Source of the DNA: Rubrivivax sp.
GTDB lineage: Bacteria > Pseudomonadota > Gammaproteobacteria > Burkholderiales > Burkholderiaceae_C
Direction: 5' to 3'
DNA: 64,000 bases
Assembly (NCBI GenBank): GCA_022843905.1
Contig: JALHMT010000002.1
Span: 79,307 to 143,306, forward strand
In this document: positions 15,817 to 24,095 of the stretch, piece by piece
How positions within the stretch are numbered: the first letter of the stretch is position 1
Layout of the letters: every line of letters begins with the position of its first letter
The notes under the pieces: generated by a model
The model's input: only the letters and a program-made list of their open reading frames with translations
Databases searched by the model: none
Told to the model about the DNA's origin: nothing
Made by a program: the position numbers and the translations under genes

Positions 15817-16722
15817 ATGCTCTCGGACACCGAAACCAGACTGCTGGGCGTGATGATGATGGTCATCATGCTGGGCATGGGCGCGAGCCTGACCTTCAAG
15901 GACTTCGCCATCGCGCTGCGCAAGCCGGTCGGCGTGGCGATCGGGCTGCTCTGCCAGTACGGCCTGATGCCGCTGCTGGCCTTCCTGCTGGCCAAGGCGC
16001 TGGCGCTGCCGCCGGCCTATGCGGTGGGCCTGATCCTGATGGGTTGCATGCCCGGCGGCACCACGAGCAACATCTTCGCCTACTTCAGCAAGGGCACCCT
16101 GAGCCTGTCGATCCTGATGACGATCAGCTCGACCATCGTCGCCATCGTGATGGTGCCGATCACGCTGGCCTTCTATTCCAGCGGCATCGAAGGGCAGTGG
16201 CAGATCCCGCGCGAGAACGTGATCCAGGTGCTGTTCGTGCTGCTGGTGCCCACGCTGCTGGGCGTGGCGCTGCGCAAGTGGAACGCCAATGCCGGCGCCG
16301 TCATCGAGATGCTGGGCGGGCTGCTCGGCGTGGTGGTGATCCTGTTCCTGATCGTCAGCTGGGTGCCGCGCAACTGGCACCTGCTGCTCGAGACGAGCCT
16401 GCCGGTCTACACCGCTTCCATCGCGCTGGGGGTCCTGGGTTTCGTGCTCGGCTACGGGCTGTCCCGCACCTTGCGGCAGGACACCCGGCGCTCCCGCACC
16501 ATCGCCCTGGAGACCGGCATCCAGAACGGGCCGCTGGCGGTGCTGATCGTGCTGCTCACCTTCAAGGGCGAACAGCAGCAGCTGGTGCTGCTGGTGCCGG
16601 TGCTGTACTCGCTGTTCATCGTGCTGACCTCGGCCGCGGTGACGGTCTGGTTCCGGCGCATCACGACCCGTGAGGAACTCGCGCGGGACGCCGCCAAGAT
16701 CGGCGCACTGGCACGGGCCTGA
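15817..16722 (+). CDS. Bile-acid:sodium symporter family transporter
   Basis: A 301-aa polytopic protein with about nine hydrophobic helices. Family signatures are visible: a first helix with G-M-G-A-S-L-T-F-K-D-F, the crossover region M-G-C-M-P-G-G-T-T-S-N-I-F (about 72-84) that binds sodium, and E-T-G-I-Q-N-G-P-L-A (about 228-237). Members move organic acids (bile acids, pantoate, pyruvate or arsenite in side branches) with Na+. It lies 6 bp after fadD, so the substrate may be a fatty or steroid-like acid. Confidence 0.85.
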   Translation: MLSDTETRLLGVMMMVIMLGMGASLTFKDFAIALRKPVGVAIGLLCQYGLMPLLAFLLAKALALPPAYAVGLILMGCMPGGTTSNIFAYFSKGTLSLSILMTISSTIVAIVMVPITLAFYSSGIEGQWQIPRENVIQVLFVLLVPTLLGVALRKWNANAGAVIEMLGGLLGVVVILFLIVSWVPRNWHLLLETSLPVYTASIALGVLGFVLGYGLSRTLRQDTRRSRTIALETGIQNGPLAVLIVLLTFKGEQQQLVLLVPVLYSLFIVLTSAAVTVWFRRITTREELARDAAKIGALARA

Positions 16723-16747
16723 AGACCGGTCGGCGACGTCCCGGCTC

Positions 16748-18655
16748 CTACTCTCGAAGCCAGCGCCACAGCGTGGAGCGGCTGATGCCCAGCCGCCTGG
16801 CGGCCTCCTGCCTGTTCTGCCCGCTGCGGTGCAGGGCCTCGGCGACCCGGCGGGCCCGTGACTCGTCGGAAACGCTGCCGGATCTGCGTGCTTCGTTGCC
16901 GTCGAACAGTTCCGGGAACTCGCATCGCAGGTCGCCTTCGGCAAGCAGTCCCGGCCCGGACGCAGGCGATTGCAGGGCCACCAGCCGGTTGCAGAAGTTC
17001 TCGAGTTCCCTCACGTTGCCCGGCCAGTCGTAGGCCTGCATCGGCTCCAGCAGAGGCGCCAGGACGCGTTCGGCCGGCAGCCGGACCGCCGCCGCACTCA
17101 AGCTCCGACGAAGGATCGCCAGCGCCAGCGGCGCAACGTCCTGACGCCGCTGGCGCAAGGGCGGCAGGCTGAGTCTCAAGGCGTTGATTCGGTAGTACAG
17201 GTCCTGGCGGAACCGGCGCTCCCTGACCATCTCTTCCAGCGGCTGGTGGGTGGCGAGCACCACGCGCAGGTCCACCGGAATGGAAGCACTGGCGCCCAGG
17301 CGCGTGACTTCACGCTCCTGCAGCACACGCAGCAGGCGGCTCTGCAGGGACAGCGGCATGTCGCCGATCTCGTCGAGGAAGAGGGTTCCCTTGTGGGCGG
17401 CCTCGATCAGACCGCGCTTGCCGCCCCGCTTGGCGCCGGTGAAGGCGCCTTCCTCGTAGCCGAACAGCTCGCTCTCCAGCAGGCTCTCCGGGAACGAGGC
17501 GCAGTTGACGGCGACGAAGGACTGGGCCGCCCGGCTGCTCTCGTTGTGGATGGCCTGGGCGAAGAGCTCCTTGCCGGTTCCGGTCTCGCCGCACAGCAGG
17601 ACCGTGAGATCGGTGCGCGCGTACCGGCGCGCGTTGCGCACCGCGGTCTGCAGCGCCGGGCTGGAGCCCACCATCTCGGCGAAGCTGTGGTGGGCCATCG
17701 GCTGGTGGCGACGCTGCTGCATGCGCAGGATGCTGTCTGCGGCCTGGATGTTCTGCGCGTCGTGCAGCATGATGACGGCGCCGACGATCTCGCCGTGCTC
17801 CTGGATGGGGGTGCGTTGCGCCACCCAGTCGCGGTCGGCGAACCGCTGCACCGAGGCCCGGTCCTCGATGCCGGGGTTCAGCGTGGCGGCCAGCGACAAC
17901 TCGGGCGCGATCTCATCCAGCACCTGACCCAGCAGAGAAGACTGCGGCCGGCCCAGCAGTTGCTGCATGGGCGGGTTGACCATCGTGATGCGCTGCTCGC
18001 CGTCGACAGCCAGCACCGCCTGCTGCAGGTGCAGCAGCACGCCGTTGAGCCGCTCGTAGCGGCTGGCCTCCAGCCGGGCGACCCGGGCCAGTTCGATGGC
18101 ATCCTCGAGACCGCGCCGGATCGAGTCCATCGAATAGGCGAGCAGCCCCGTGAGGCCGTGTTCCTGGGCCAGCTCGACCACCAGGCTGGACCCGACGATG
18201 ACACGGAACCCCGCGTCGCGGAGCTGGCTGAAACAGCGTCGCGCGTCCTCGGGCGTCTGGTACGCGTACTGCGTGATCTGGATGTTCAACAACTCCTTGA
18301 CCGCGTCGAGTTCGGGAATGACCGCGCCGTACGTCACGATGCCCACGCGGCTGGCGATTCTCTTGGCCCGGATCAAGGACTGCAGCAGATCGAAGCCGGT
18401 CAGTTGGATCATGGCCACCGGAGCGGTCAGCTCGCGCCTCAGGATGGCGGCGTTGGACCCGGCACTCACGAAAGCATCGACCGCGCCTCTTGCCATGCGG
18501 TCTCTTGCCACGTCCAGCGCGCCCCCGAACGCGCCGTCGACGAGTTCGATGTCGGCTCGGCCGGCGCACTCCGAGATCACCGGCATGGCGAACTCGCGGA
18601 TGTGGCGGTAACCCACGAAACAGATGCGGGGACGGCCTGGAGCGTTGACGTGCAT
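16748..18655 (-). CDS. PrpR-type sigma-54-dependent activator
   Basis: A 635-aa enhancer-binding protein. Residues ~10-185 are the PrpR N-terminal ligand domain (I-C-F-V-G-Y-R-H-I...F-V-S-A-G-S-N-A), which in propionate regulators binds an acid metabolite. Residues ~205-310 are a PAS domain. Residues ~330-560 are the AAA+ domain with Walker A G-E-T-G-T-G-K-E (~355), the sigma-54 loop G-A-F-T-G-A-K (~401) and L-D-E-I-G-D-M. A Fis-type helix-turn-helix (~595-635, R-R-L-G-I-S-R-S-T-L-W-R-W) ends the protein. It is divergent from the CoA-pathway operon and its own start abuts an inverted repeat, so it probably activates that operon and limits itself. No Shine-Dalgarno is obvious before the ATG. 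Confidence 0.92.
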   Translation of the reverse strand: MHVNAPGRPRICFVGYRHIREFAMPVISECAGRADIELVDGAFGGALDVARDRMARGAVDAFVSAGSNAAILRRELTAPVAMIQLTGFDLLQSLIRAKRIASRVGIVTYGAVIPELDAVKELLNIQITQYAYQTPEDARRCFSQLRDAGFRVIVGSSLVVELAQEHGLTGLLAYSMDSIRRGLEDAIELARVARLEASRYERLNGVLLHLQQAVLAVDGEQRITMVNPPMQQLLGRPQSSLLGQVLDEIAPELSLAATLNPGIEDRASVQRFADRDWVAQRTPIQEHGEIVGAVIMLHDAQNIQAADSILRMQQRRHQPMAHHSFAEMVGSSPALQTAVRNARRYARTDLTVLLCGETGTGKELFAQAIHNESSRAAQSFVAVNCASFPESLLESELFGYEEGAFTGAKRGGKRGLIEAAHKGTLFLDEIGDMPLSLQSRLLRVLQEREVTRLGASASIPVDLRVVLATHQPLEEMVRERRFRQDLYYRINALRLSLPPLRQRRQDVAPLALAILRRSLSAAAVRLPAERVLAPLLEPMQAYDWPGNVRELENFCNRLVALQSPASGPGLLAEGDLRCEFPELFDGNEARRSGSVSDESRARRVAEALHRSGQNRQEAARRLGISRSTLWRWLRE

Positions 18656-18672
18656 GTTTCATTCTATGAGAC
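18656..18672. promoter_or_regulatory. Probable upstream activating site of the PrpR-type regulator
   Basis: GTTTCAT-TCT-ATGAGAC is a 7-base inverted repeat with one mismatch, and a further GTTTCA half-site lies at about 18680. It sits ~105 bp upstream of the -24 element, a usual distance for sigma-54 enhancers, and directly against the regulator's start codon, which would allow autoregulation. Confidence 0.5.
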
Positions 18673-18768
18673 AGGCGATGTTTCACCGGCGTTGCATGCG
18701 ACCTCCGCGGGACCACTGAGGAACGCGGAAGTCCAGGCCGATCAAGGACTTGCAAGGGCGGTGCCGCC

Positions 18769-18784
18769 TGGCATGTTCGGTGCT
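18769..18784 (+). promoter_or_regulatory. Sigma-54 (-24/-12) promoter of the CoA-pathway operon
   Basis: TGGCATGTTCGGTGCT matches the sigma-54 consensus: the invariant GG (18770-18771) and GC (18782-18783) are separated by exactly 10 bases. Transcription would start near 18795, about 20 bp before the GTG of the first gene. The divergent gene encodes a sigma-54 activator, which supports the call. Confidence 0.75.
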
Positions 18785-18816
18785 ACCTGAGATGCCAACA
18801 CCACACGGAGCACCTC

Positions 18817-20013
18817 GTGGCGCTTGAACACATCACCGTGCTGGATCTGACGCACATGCTGTCCGGCCCCTACGGCACCATGCTGCTGGCGGATCTGGGG
18901 GCGCGCACCATCAAGATCGAGCCGCCAGGCGTGGGTGAAGGCACGCGCCGCCTGATGGAGCACGACCCAGCCAACTCGCGCGAAGGCATGGGGGCGTATT
19001 TCCTGACGCTCAACCGCAACAAGCAGAGCGTGTGCATCGACCTGAAGACAGAGACCGGCTTGTCCGTCTTCAAGGACCTGGTGCGCCGCGCCGACGTGGT
19101 GTTCGACAACTTCAGCGTTGGCGTCACACGCCGGCTGGGCATCGATTACGAATCACTGGCGCAGGTCAATCCCCGCATCGTGACCTGTTCCGTCACCGGC
19201 TTTGGCCAGACCGGCCCTGAAACCGAGCGTCCGGCCTTCGACCAGGTGGTGCAGGCGATGGGCGGCGGCATGTCCATCACCGGGACGCCGGACACGGGAC
19301 CGATCCGCGCCGGCATTCCCATCGGCGATCTGGGTGGCGGCGTGTTCGGTGCCATCGGCGTCCTGGCCGCCCTGGTCGAGCGCGATCGCAGCGGACGCGG
19401 CCAGCACGTCGACATCTCCATGCTGGACGCGCAGATCTCCCTGCTGAACTACATGGCGACGATGTACCTGCTGTCGGGCGAGGTGCCCGCAGGCATCGGC
19501 AACGGACATTTCGTGCACGTTCCCTACAACAGCTACGCGACGGCAGACGGGCACATCATCGTGGCCTGCATCGGCGACGTCTTCTTCGAGCGCTTCGCCG
19601 AGTTCATCGACCTGCCGGCCTTGCGCCAGCCCGAGTACCGGCAGCAGCCGCAACGCTTCGCCGCCAAGGCGGAGATCGACGCCCTGGTCGGCGCCGTCAT
19701 GCGCCAGCACACCACGGCGCACTGGCTGGAAAGGCTGCAGGCCGCGCGCATTCCCTGCGGGCCGGTCAACGACTTCGCGCAGGCGCTCGCCGACAAGCAG
19801 GTGCTGGCGCGCGAGATGGTGGTCGAGGTGACGCTCAGGTCGGGCGAGAAGGTGCGCATGCCCGGCAACCCGGTCAAGCTGTCCGCGGCGGCATCGACGC
19901 CGCCGTCACCTCCGCCGAGCCTGGGCGAACACACCTTCCAGGTGCTCAGCGAAGTGGCGGGCTATCCGTCGGACCAGTTGAGTCGGCTGCACGGTGCCGG
20001 CGTGATCGCGTGA
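18817..20013 (+). CDS. CaiB/BaiF-family (class III) CoA-transferase
   Basis: A 398-aa enzyme moving CoA between acids through an aspartyl-CoA thioester. Family marks: an early L-D-L-T-H-M-L-S-G-P-Y-G, the G-A-R-x-I-K-I-E-P nucleotide loop, N-R-N-K-x-S-V-C-I-D-L-K, and the catalytic Asp in P-I-G-D-L-G-G-G (about residue 170). Translation begins at GTG with GGAG 7-8 bases upstream. It is the first gene of the nine-gene operon and its stop overlaps the next start (GTGA). Together with an HMG-CoA-lyase-like enzyme it may load CoA onto a 3-hydroxy-dicarboxylic acid. Confidence 0.9.
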   Translation: MALEHITVLDLTHMLSGPYGTMLLADLGARTIKIEPPGVGEGTRRLMEHDPANSREGMGAYFLTLNRNKQSVCIDLKTETGLSVFKDLVRRADVVFDNFSVGVTRRLGIDYESLAQVNPRIVTCSVTGFGQTGPETERPAFDQVVQAMGGGMSITGTPDTGPIRAGIPIGDLGGGVFGAIGVLAALVERDRSGRGQHVDISMLDAQISLLNYMATMYLLSGEVPAGIGNGHFVHVPYNSYATADGHIIVACIGDVFFERFAEFIDLPALRQPEYRQQPQRFAAKAEIDALVGAVMRQHTTAHWLERLQAARIPCGPVNDFAQALADKQVLAREMVVEVTLRSGEKVRMPGNPVKLSAAASTPPSPPPSLGEHTFQVLSEVAGYPSDQLSRLHGAGVIA

Positions 20014-20975
20014 ACCGTCCCGTGCAGAACATCCTGATCACCGACGTGGGGCCGCGCGACGGCCTGCAGAACCAGGCCGTGCCGGTCGGCACCGACGACA
20101 AGCTGCGCCTGATCCGGATGATGGCCGCGGCCGGTGTGCAGAGCGTGGAAGCGACCAGCTTCGTGTCGCCCAAGGCCGTGCCTCAGATGGCCGACGCCGA
20201 TGAGCTTCTGCCCCGGGCGCAGGCGGCCCTGCCGGGTGTGCGCCTCTCGGCGCTCGTTCCCAACCTGCGCGGCCTGGAACGTGCCCGCGCTGCCGGTGCG
20301 CAGGAGGTGGCGGTGGTGCTGTCGGCCACCGAGACCATGAACCGGAAGAACATCAACATGGGCCTGCAACAGGCCATGGAGGTGTCCGAGCAGACCCTGC
20401 AGGCGGCGTTGGCGATGGGCCTGCGCACCCGCGCCTACGTGGCCGTGGCTTTCGCCTGCCCCTTCGAAGGGGAAACCCCGCCGGCGGCCGTGCGACAGGC
20501 GGCCGTTCGCATGCTTCGTGCGGGGGCGCAGGAGATCGTGATCGCCGACACCATCGGCTCGGCGTCTCCCATGCAGGTGGGTGATCTCTTCGACGTGCTG
20601 CAAGCCGACATTCCGGTGCACCGGATGGCCGCGCACTTCCACGACACCCGCGGCATGGGCGTGGCCAACGCCTGGGCCGCGCTGCAGGCCGGCATACGCC
20701 GCTTTGACGCCAGCACGGGCGGCATCGGAGGCTGCCCCTTCGCACCGGGAGCGGCCGGCAACCTGGCGACGGAGGATCTGGTGCTGATGGCCGAACGCTG
20801 CGGCTTCTCGACCGGCCTGGACCTGATGCGACTGCTGGAGGCGGTGGACTTCGCCCAGACCCTGCTCGAACGCCCTCTGGGCGGCCGTGCCATCGGGTGG
20901 TTGCGAGGTGAACGCGACAAGGGCAGGCTGGGGTCGATGTTCCGGGGCTCGTCGACACAGGGCCAGGCTGCGTGA
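20010..20975 (+). CDS. HMG-CoA-lyase-like enzyme
   Basis: A 321-aa HMGL-like TIM-barrel lyase. The motifs are D-V-G-P-R-D-G-L-Q-N-Q (metal-binding D and catalytic R), S-F-V-S-P-K, H-F-H-D-T-R-G (metal-binding His pair) and the cysteine loop G-G-I-G-G-C-P-F-A-P-G-A-A-G-N. Known members split 3-hydroxy-3-methylglutaryl-CoA into acetyl-CoA and acetoacetate, or longer 3-hydroxy-3-alkylglutaryl-CoA esters of leucine and terpenoid breakdown. GTG start overlapping the CoA-transferase stop. Which ester it cleaves here is open, but lyase chemistry is well supported. Confidence 0.9.
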   Translation: MNRPVQNILITDVGPRDGLQNQAVPVGTDDKLRLIRMMAAAGVQSVEATSFVSPKAVPQMADADELLPRAQAALPGVRLSALVPNLRGLERARAAGAQEVAVVLSATETMNRKNINMGLQQAMEVSEQTLQAALAMGLRTRAYVAVAFACPFEGETPPAAVRQAAVRMLRAGAQEIVIADTIGSASPMQVGDLFDVLQADIPVHRMAAHFHDTRGMGVANAWAALQAGIRRFDASTGGIGGCPFAPGAAGNLATEDLVLMAERCGFSTGLDLMRLLEAVDFAQTLLERPLGGRAIGWLRGERDKGRLGSMFRGSSTQGQAA

Positions 20976-21481
20976 TCACCCCGGCACCCGCACCCGAGTA
21001 TCCGCCCGAGGACCTGGGCAAGGTCGTCATCGGCGGCCGTTGGCGCAGCCCGGGGCGCACGCTGACCGAGGCGGAACTCGGCCTGGCCTGCATGCTGTCC
21101 ACGGACTGGCATCCCCTGCACGCGGATGCCGCGTTCGCTGCCACGACGCCGCTGGGACAACGGGTGTTCCAGGGCGGCTATGGCGTGTTGCTGGCCCTGG
21201 GCATCGCGACCCGCTATCCGTCGGTGGGCAGTCGCAACGCCTTGGCGCTGGGAATGGAGTCCTGGCGTTTTGCAGCCCCGCTGTTCGTGGGTGACACCGT
21301 GCATGTCGAGGTCGAGATCACCGGCCTGCGCCTCACCTCCGACGGCGTGCGTCTGGCGGTGAACAAGCAGCTGCGTCTCGTCAAGCAGGACGGTCAGGTC
21401 GCCCAGGAAGGACGGGTCAGTTCGCTGATCACCCTCAGCGCCGAGTACGGCGACCACGACATCTTCGGAGGCAGGCCATGA
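20972..21481 (+). CDS. MaoC-type hot-dog hydratase
   Basis: A 169-aa protein of the R-hydratase/MaoC family. The catalytic Asp/His pair appears in S-T-D-W-H-P-L-H-A-D (about 48-57), and the hot-dog helix follows in V-F-Q-G-G-Y-G-V-L-L-A-L-G. It hydrates an enoyl-CoA. The first ~25 residues form a short N-terminal extension. It overlaps both neighbours by 4 bases (GTGA and ATGA), so it is translationally coupled. It is one of two hydratases in this operon. Confidence 0.87.
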   Translation: MITPAPAPEYPPEDLGKVVIGGRWRSPGRTLTEAELGLACMLSTDWHPLHADAAFAATTPLGQRVFQGGYGVLLALGIATRYPSVGSRNALALGMESWRFAAPLFVGDTVHVEVEITGLRLTSDGVRLAVNKQLRLVKQDGQVAQEGRVSSLITLSAEYGDHDIFGGRP

Positions 21482-23034
21482 TCCTGGGACTCATCGCGGA
21501 GCGCAACGCCCGACTCTGGCCCGACGAGCCGGCGCTGATCTACGAAGGGCGCACCCTGAGCCATCGCGACTTCGCGAATCTGGTCAGGCGCAGCGCCCAT
21601 GCATTGCGCTCCCTGGGCCTGCAGCGGCAGGATCGTGTCGCGATCCTGTCCAAGAACTCACCCGAATACCTCGCGCTCTACGTCGCGGCCGGGCTGGTGG
21701 GCTTCGTGGCCGTGGGCATCAACTACCGGTTGTCCGCCGCGGAGCAGGCCGACATCCTGCGCGACTGCGAGCCGCAGTTCTTCCTCTTCGAGGACGAGTA
21801 CGCAGAGCGGGCAGGCGAGTTGCGCTCTGCGCTGCGACCCGAAGTGCCGATGTTCTGCATGGGCACGCCACCAGCGGGCCTGCCGTCCTGGAGCGCCCTG
21901 CTGGCCGCGGCGCCACCGACGCTGCCGGACAGGCTGGGCGAGCCCGGCGACACGCTGCTGATGATCTACACCAGCGGCACCACCGGCAAGCCCAAGGGGG
22001 TGCTGCTGAGCAACGAAGGCATGGTGGAGACGGCGCGCGAGTATGCGCTGGCCCAGGGCGCGCAGCCTGCCGACCGCATGCTGATCGTCATGCCCTTCTA
22101 TCACATCGGGGGTACGTCGCAACTGCTGACCTACATGATCGTCGGCGCCCCGGTGGTCCTGCACCGGGTCTTCGAAGCCGAGCGCATTCTCGACAGCATC
22201 CAGCAGCACCAGGTGACGGCCGCGCACTTCGCGCCCACCATGATCCAGCTGATGCTCGACGTGCAGGAGCGCGAGCCGCGGGACGTGTCCACCCTGCGCA
22301 CGGTCTGCTACGCGTCGGCACCGATGTCGGTGGCGCTGTCGCAGCGCGCGCGTGCGGCCTTCGGCGAGATCTTCGTGCAGATCTACGGCATGACGGAACA
22401 AGGCATCGGCACCATCCTGCACAAGCACCAGCACTTCGCGTCCGGCACGCCGCTCCAGGTGGGGCGGCTGGCCTCTGCCGGCCAGGCCTTCCTGAACACC
22501 GACATCAAGATCATCCGCGACGACGGCAGCACCTGCGAGACCGGAGAGAGCGGCGAGATCTGCACGCGCTCCAAGGCCCTGATGCAGGGGTACTGGCGCA
22601 AGCCCGAGGCGACGCGCGAGGCCATCGGCGACGGCTGGATGCGCACCGGCGACGTCGGCTACCTCGATCACGAGCAGTACCTGTTCGTGCAGGACCGCAA
22701 GAAGGACATGATCATCTCCGGCGGCGAGAACATCTACTCGCGCGAGGTGGAAGAAGCCCTGCTGATGCACCCCGCCGTGCTCGAGACCGCGGTGATCGGC
22801 GTGCCGCATCCCAAGTGGGGCGAGACCGTCAAGGCCCTGGTGGTATTCCACCCGGGCAGGTCTGCCACCGTGGACGAACTGAACCAGCACTGCCGCGAGC
22901 GCATCGGGGGATACAAGTGCCCTCGCAGCATCGAGTTCCTGGCAGCGCTGCCCCGCATCGCGAGCACCAACAAGGTCGACAAGCGATCCTTGCGGGCCCC
23001 CTACTGGCCCGCTGGCGGCAAGCAGGTCGCGTGA
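21478..23034 (+). CDS. Acyl-CoA synthetase (AMP-forming)
   Basis: A 518-aa adenylate-forming ligase. The motifs are I-Y-T-S-G-T-T-G-K-P-K-G-V (about 162-174), Q-I-Y-G-M-T-E-Q, the hinge D-R-K-K-D-M-I-I-S-G-G-E-N and a C-terminal A-S-T-N-K-V-D-K lysine region. It would activate the imported acid of the operon before the dehydrogenase and hydratase steps. The signature resembles medium-chain, aromatic or cyclic acid ligases as much as fatty-acid ones; substrate not assignable. Confidence 0.9.
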   Translation: MILGLIAERNARLWPDEPALIYEGRTLSHRDFANLVRRSAHALRSLGLQRQDRVAILSKNSPEYLALYVAAGLVGFVAVGINYRLSAAEQADILRDCEPQFFLFEDEYAERAGELRSALRPEVPMFCMGTPPAGLPSWSALLAAAPPTLPDRLGEPGDTLLMIYTSGTTGKPKGVLLSNEGMVETAREYALAQGAQPADRMLIVMPFYHIGGTSQLLTYMIVGAPVVLHRVFEAERILDSIQQHQVTAAHFAPTMIQLMLDVQEREPRDVSTLRTVCYASAPMSVALSQRARAAFGEIFVQIYGMTEQGIGTILHKHQHFASGTPLQVGRLASAGQAFLNTDIKIIRDDGSTCETGESGEICTRSKALMQGYWRKPEATREAIGDGWMRTGDVGYLDHEQYLFVQDRKKDMIISGGENIYSREVEEALLMHPAVLETAVIGVPHPKWGETVKALVVFHPGRSATVDELNQHCRERIGGYKCPRSIEFLAALPRIASTNKVDKRSLRAPYWPAGGKQVA

Positions 23035-23074
23035 TTCCGTTTTCGGTCAGGCCATTCAACTCACAGGAGACAAC

Positions 23075-24046
23075 ATGAGAAACATCGTCAAGACATGGGC
23101 CTTCGCTGCCGCCGCCTTTGCCGTCGGTACTGCAGCCGCACAGGGCTACCCGAACAAGCCGGTCAAGATCGTCGTGCCCTTCCCGGCCGGCGGGCTGGCC
23201 GACGTGCTGGCACGTGCCGTGGGTGAGGAACTGGGTCGCGAGTGGAAGCAGACGGTGGTGGTGGAGAACCGCCCCGGCGCCGGCACCATGCTGGCCGGCG
23301 ACTACACCGCCAAGTCGGCGCCCGACGGGTACACGCTCTTGCTGGCCAACGACGCGACCGTCTCGTCCAACCAGTACATCTACAACAAGATGCCCTACGA
23401 CCCGGTGAATGCCTTCATTCCCATCATCAACATCGCCAAGTCGCCGATCGTGATGCTGGCGGGCAAGGACTTCCCCGCCAGGACGGTGGCCGACGTGGTG
23501 GCCATCGCCACGAAGGACCCCGAGAAGGTGAACTACGGAACCTTCGGCGCCGGCAGCACCGCCCACGTCGACGCGCACAGCTTCATGGCCCTCACCAACA
23601 CCAGGCTGACGCACATTCCCTACAAGGGCGTGTCGGAGGTCATGCTGGCGCTGGCCTCCAACCAGGTGCAGGTGTCCTTCACCGGGGTGCCGCCGGCGAT
23701 CGCATTCGCCCGCGACGGCCGGGTTCGCGTGCTGGCCATCTCGGCGGCGCAACGCTCGCCGCTGTTCCCCGATGTGCCGACCTTTGCCGAGGCGGGCTAC
23801 GGTGCCTTCGTTGCCGCGCCCTGGTTCGGACTGGTGGGACCGGCTGGCATGCCCAAGGCCGTGGTGGACAAGATTGCGGCCGACGTCTCGAAGATCATCA
23901 TGCAACCGGCCTTCCAGAAGGCCTACATCACGGGCGTCGGCCTGGAGGTGATCAACGAAGGCCCCGAGAAGTACGCCGCCTTCCTGGAGCGCGACCGCGC
24001 CAACTACGCGGTCAAGATGAAGCGCCTGGGCATCAAGCTCGACTGA
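23075..24046 (+). CDS. Bug-family periplasmic solute-binding receptor
   Basis: A 323-aa TctC-like receptor. The signal peptide ends near A-A-A-Q-G, followed by Y-P-N-K-P-V-K-I-V-V-P-F-P-A-G-G, A-P-D-G-Y-T-L-L and H-I-P-Y-K-G-V-S-E, with P-D-V-P-T-F-A-E-A near residue 235. An AGGAGA site precedes the ATG. It sits inside a CoA-ester degradation operon, so the operon's substrate is probably a free carboxylic acid brought from outside. No TctAB permease gene is present. A stable hairpin follows the stop. Confidence 0.93.
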   Translation: MRNIVKTWAFAAAAFAVGTAAAQGYPNKPVKIVVPFPAGGLADVLARAVGEELGREWKQTVVVENRPGAGTMLAGDYTAKSAPDGYTLLLANDATVSSNQYIYNKMPYDPVNAFIPIINIAKSPIVMLAGKDFPARTVADVVAIATKDPEKVNYGTFGAGSTAHVDAHSFMALTNTRLTHIPYKGVSEVMLALASNQVQVSFTGVPPAIAFARDGRVRVLAISAAQRSPLFPDVPTFAEAGYGAFVAAPWFGLVGPAGMPKAVVDKIAADVSKIIMQPAFQKAYITGVGLEVINEGPEKYAAFLERDRANYAVKMKRLGIKLD

Positions 24047-24059
24047 TGCCGAGCGGCGG

Positions 24060-24081
24060 GCGCCCGGCTGCCGCCGGGCGC
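24060..24081. other. Intercistronic hairpin after the receptor gene
   Basis: GCGCCCGG (24060-24067) and CCGGGCGC (24074-24081) make a perfect 8-bp GC stem with a 6-base loop between the Bug receptor and the acyl-CoA dehydrogenase. There is no T-run. Such hairpins behind binding-protein genes often stabilise the upstream message and raise receptor output over downstream enzymes. Confidence 0.5.
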
Positions 24082-24095
24082 TGCGGAAGGACGAC

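Noticed and set aside
14014..16944. A 976-codon open frame on the minus strand
   Set aside because: It opposes fadD and the symporter, with low-complexity His/Gln/Arg composition; shadow of real genes.
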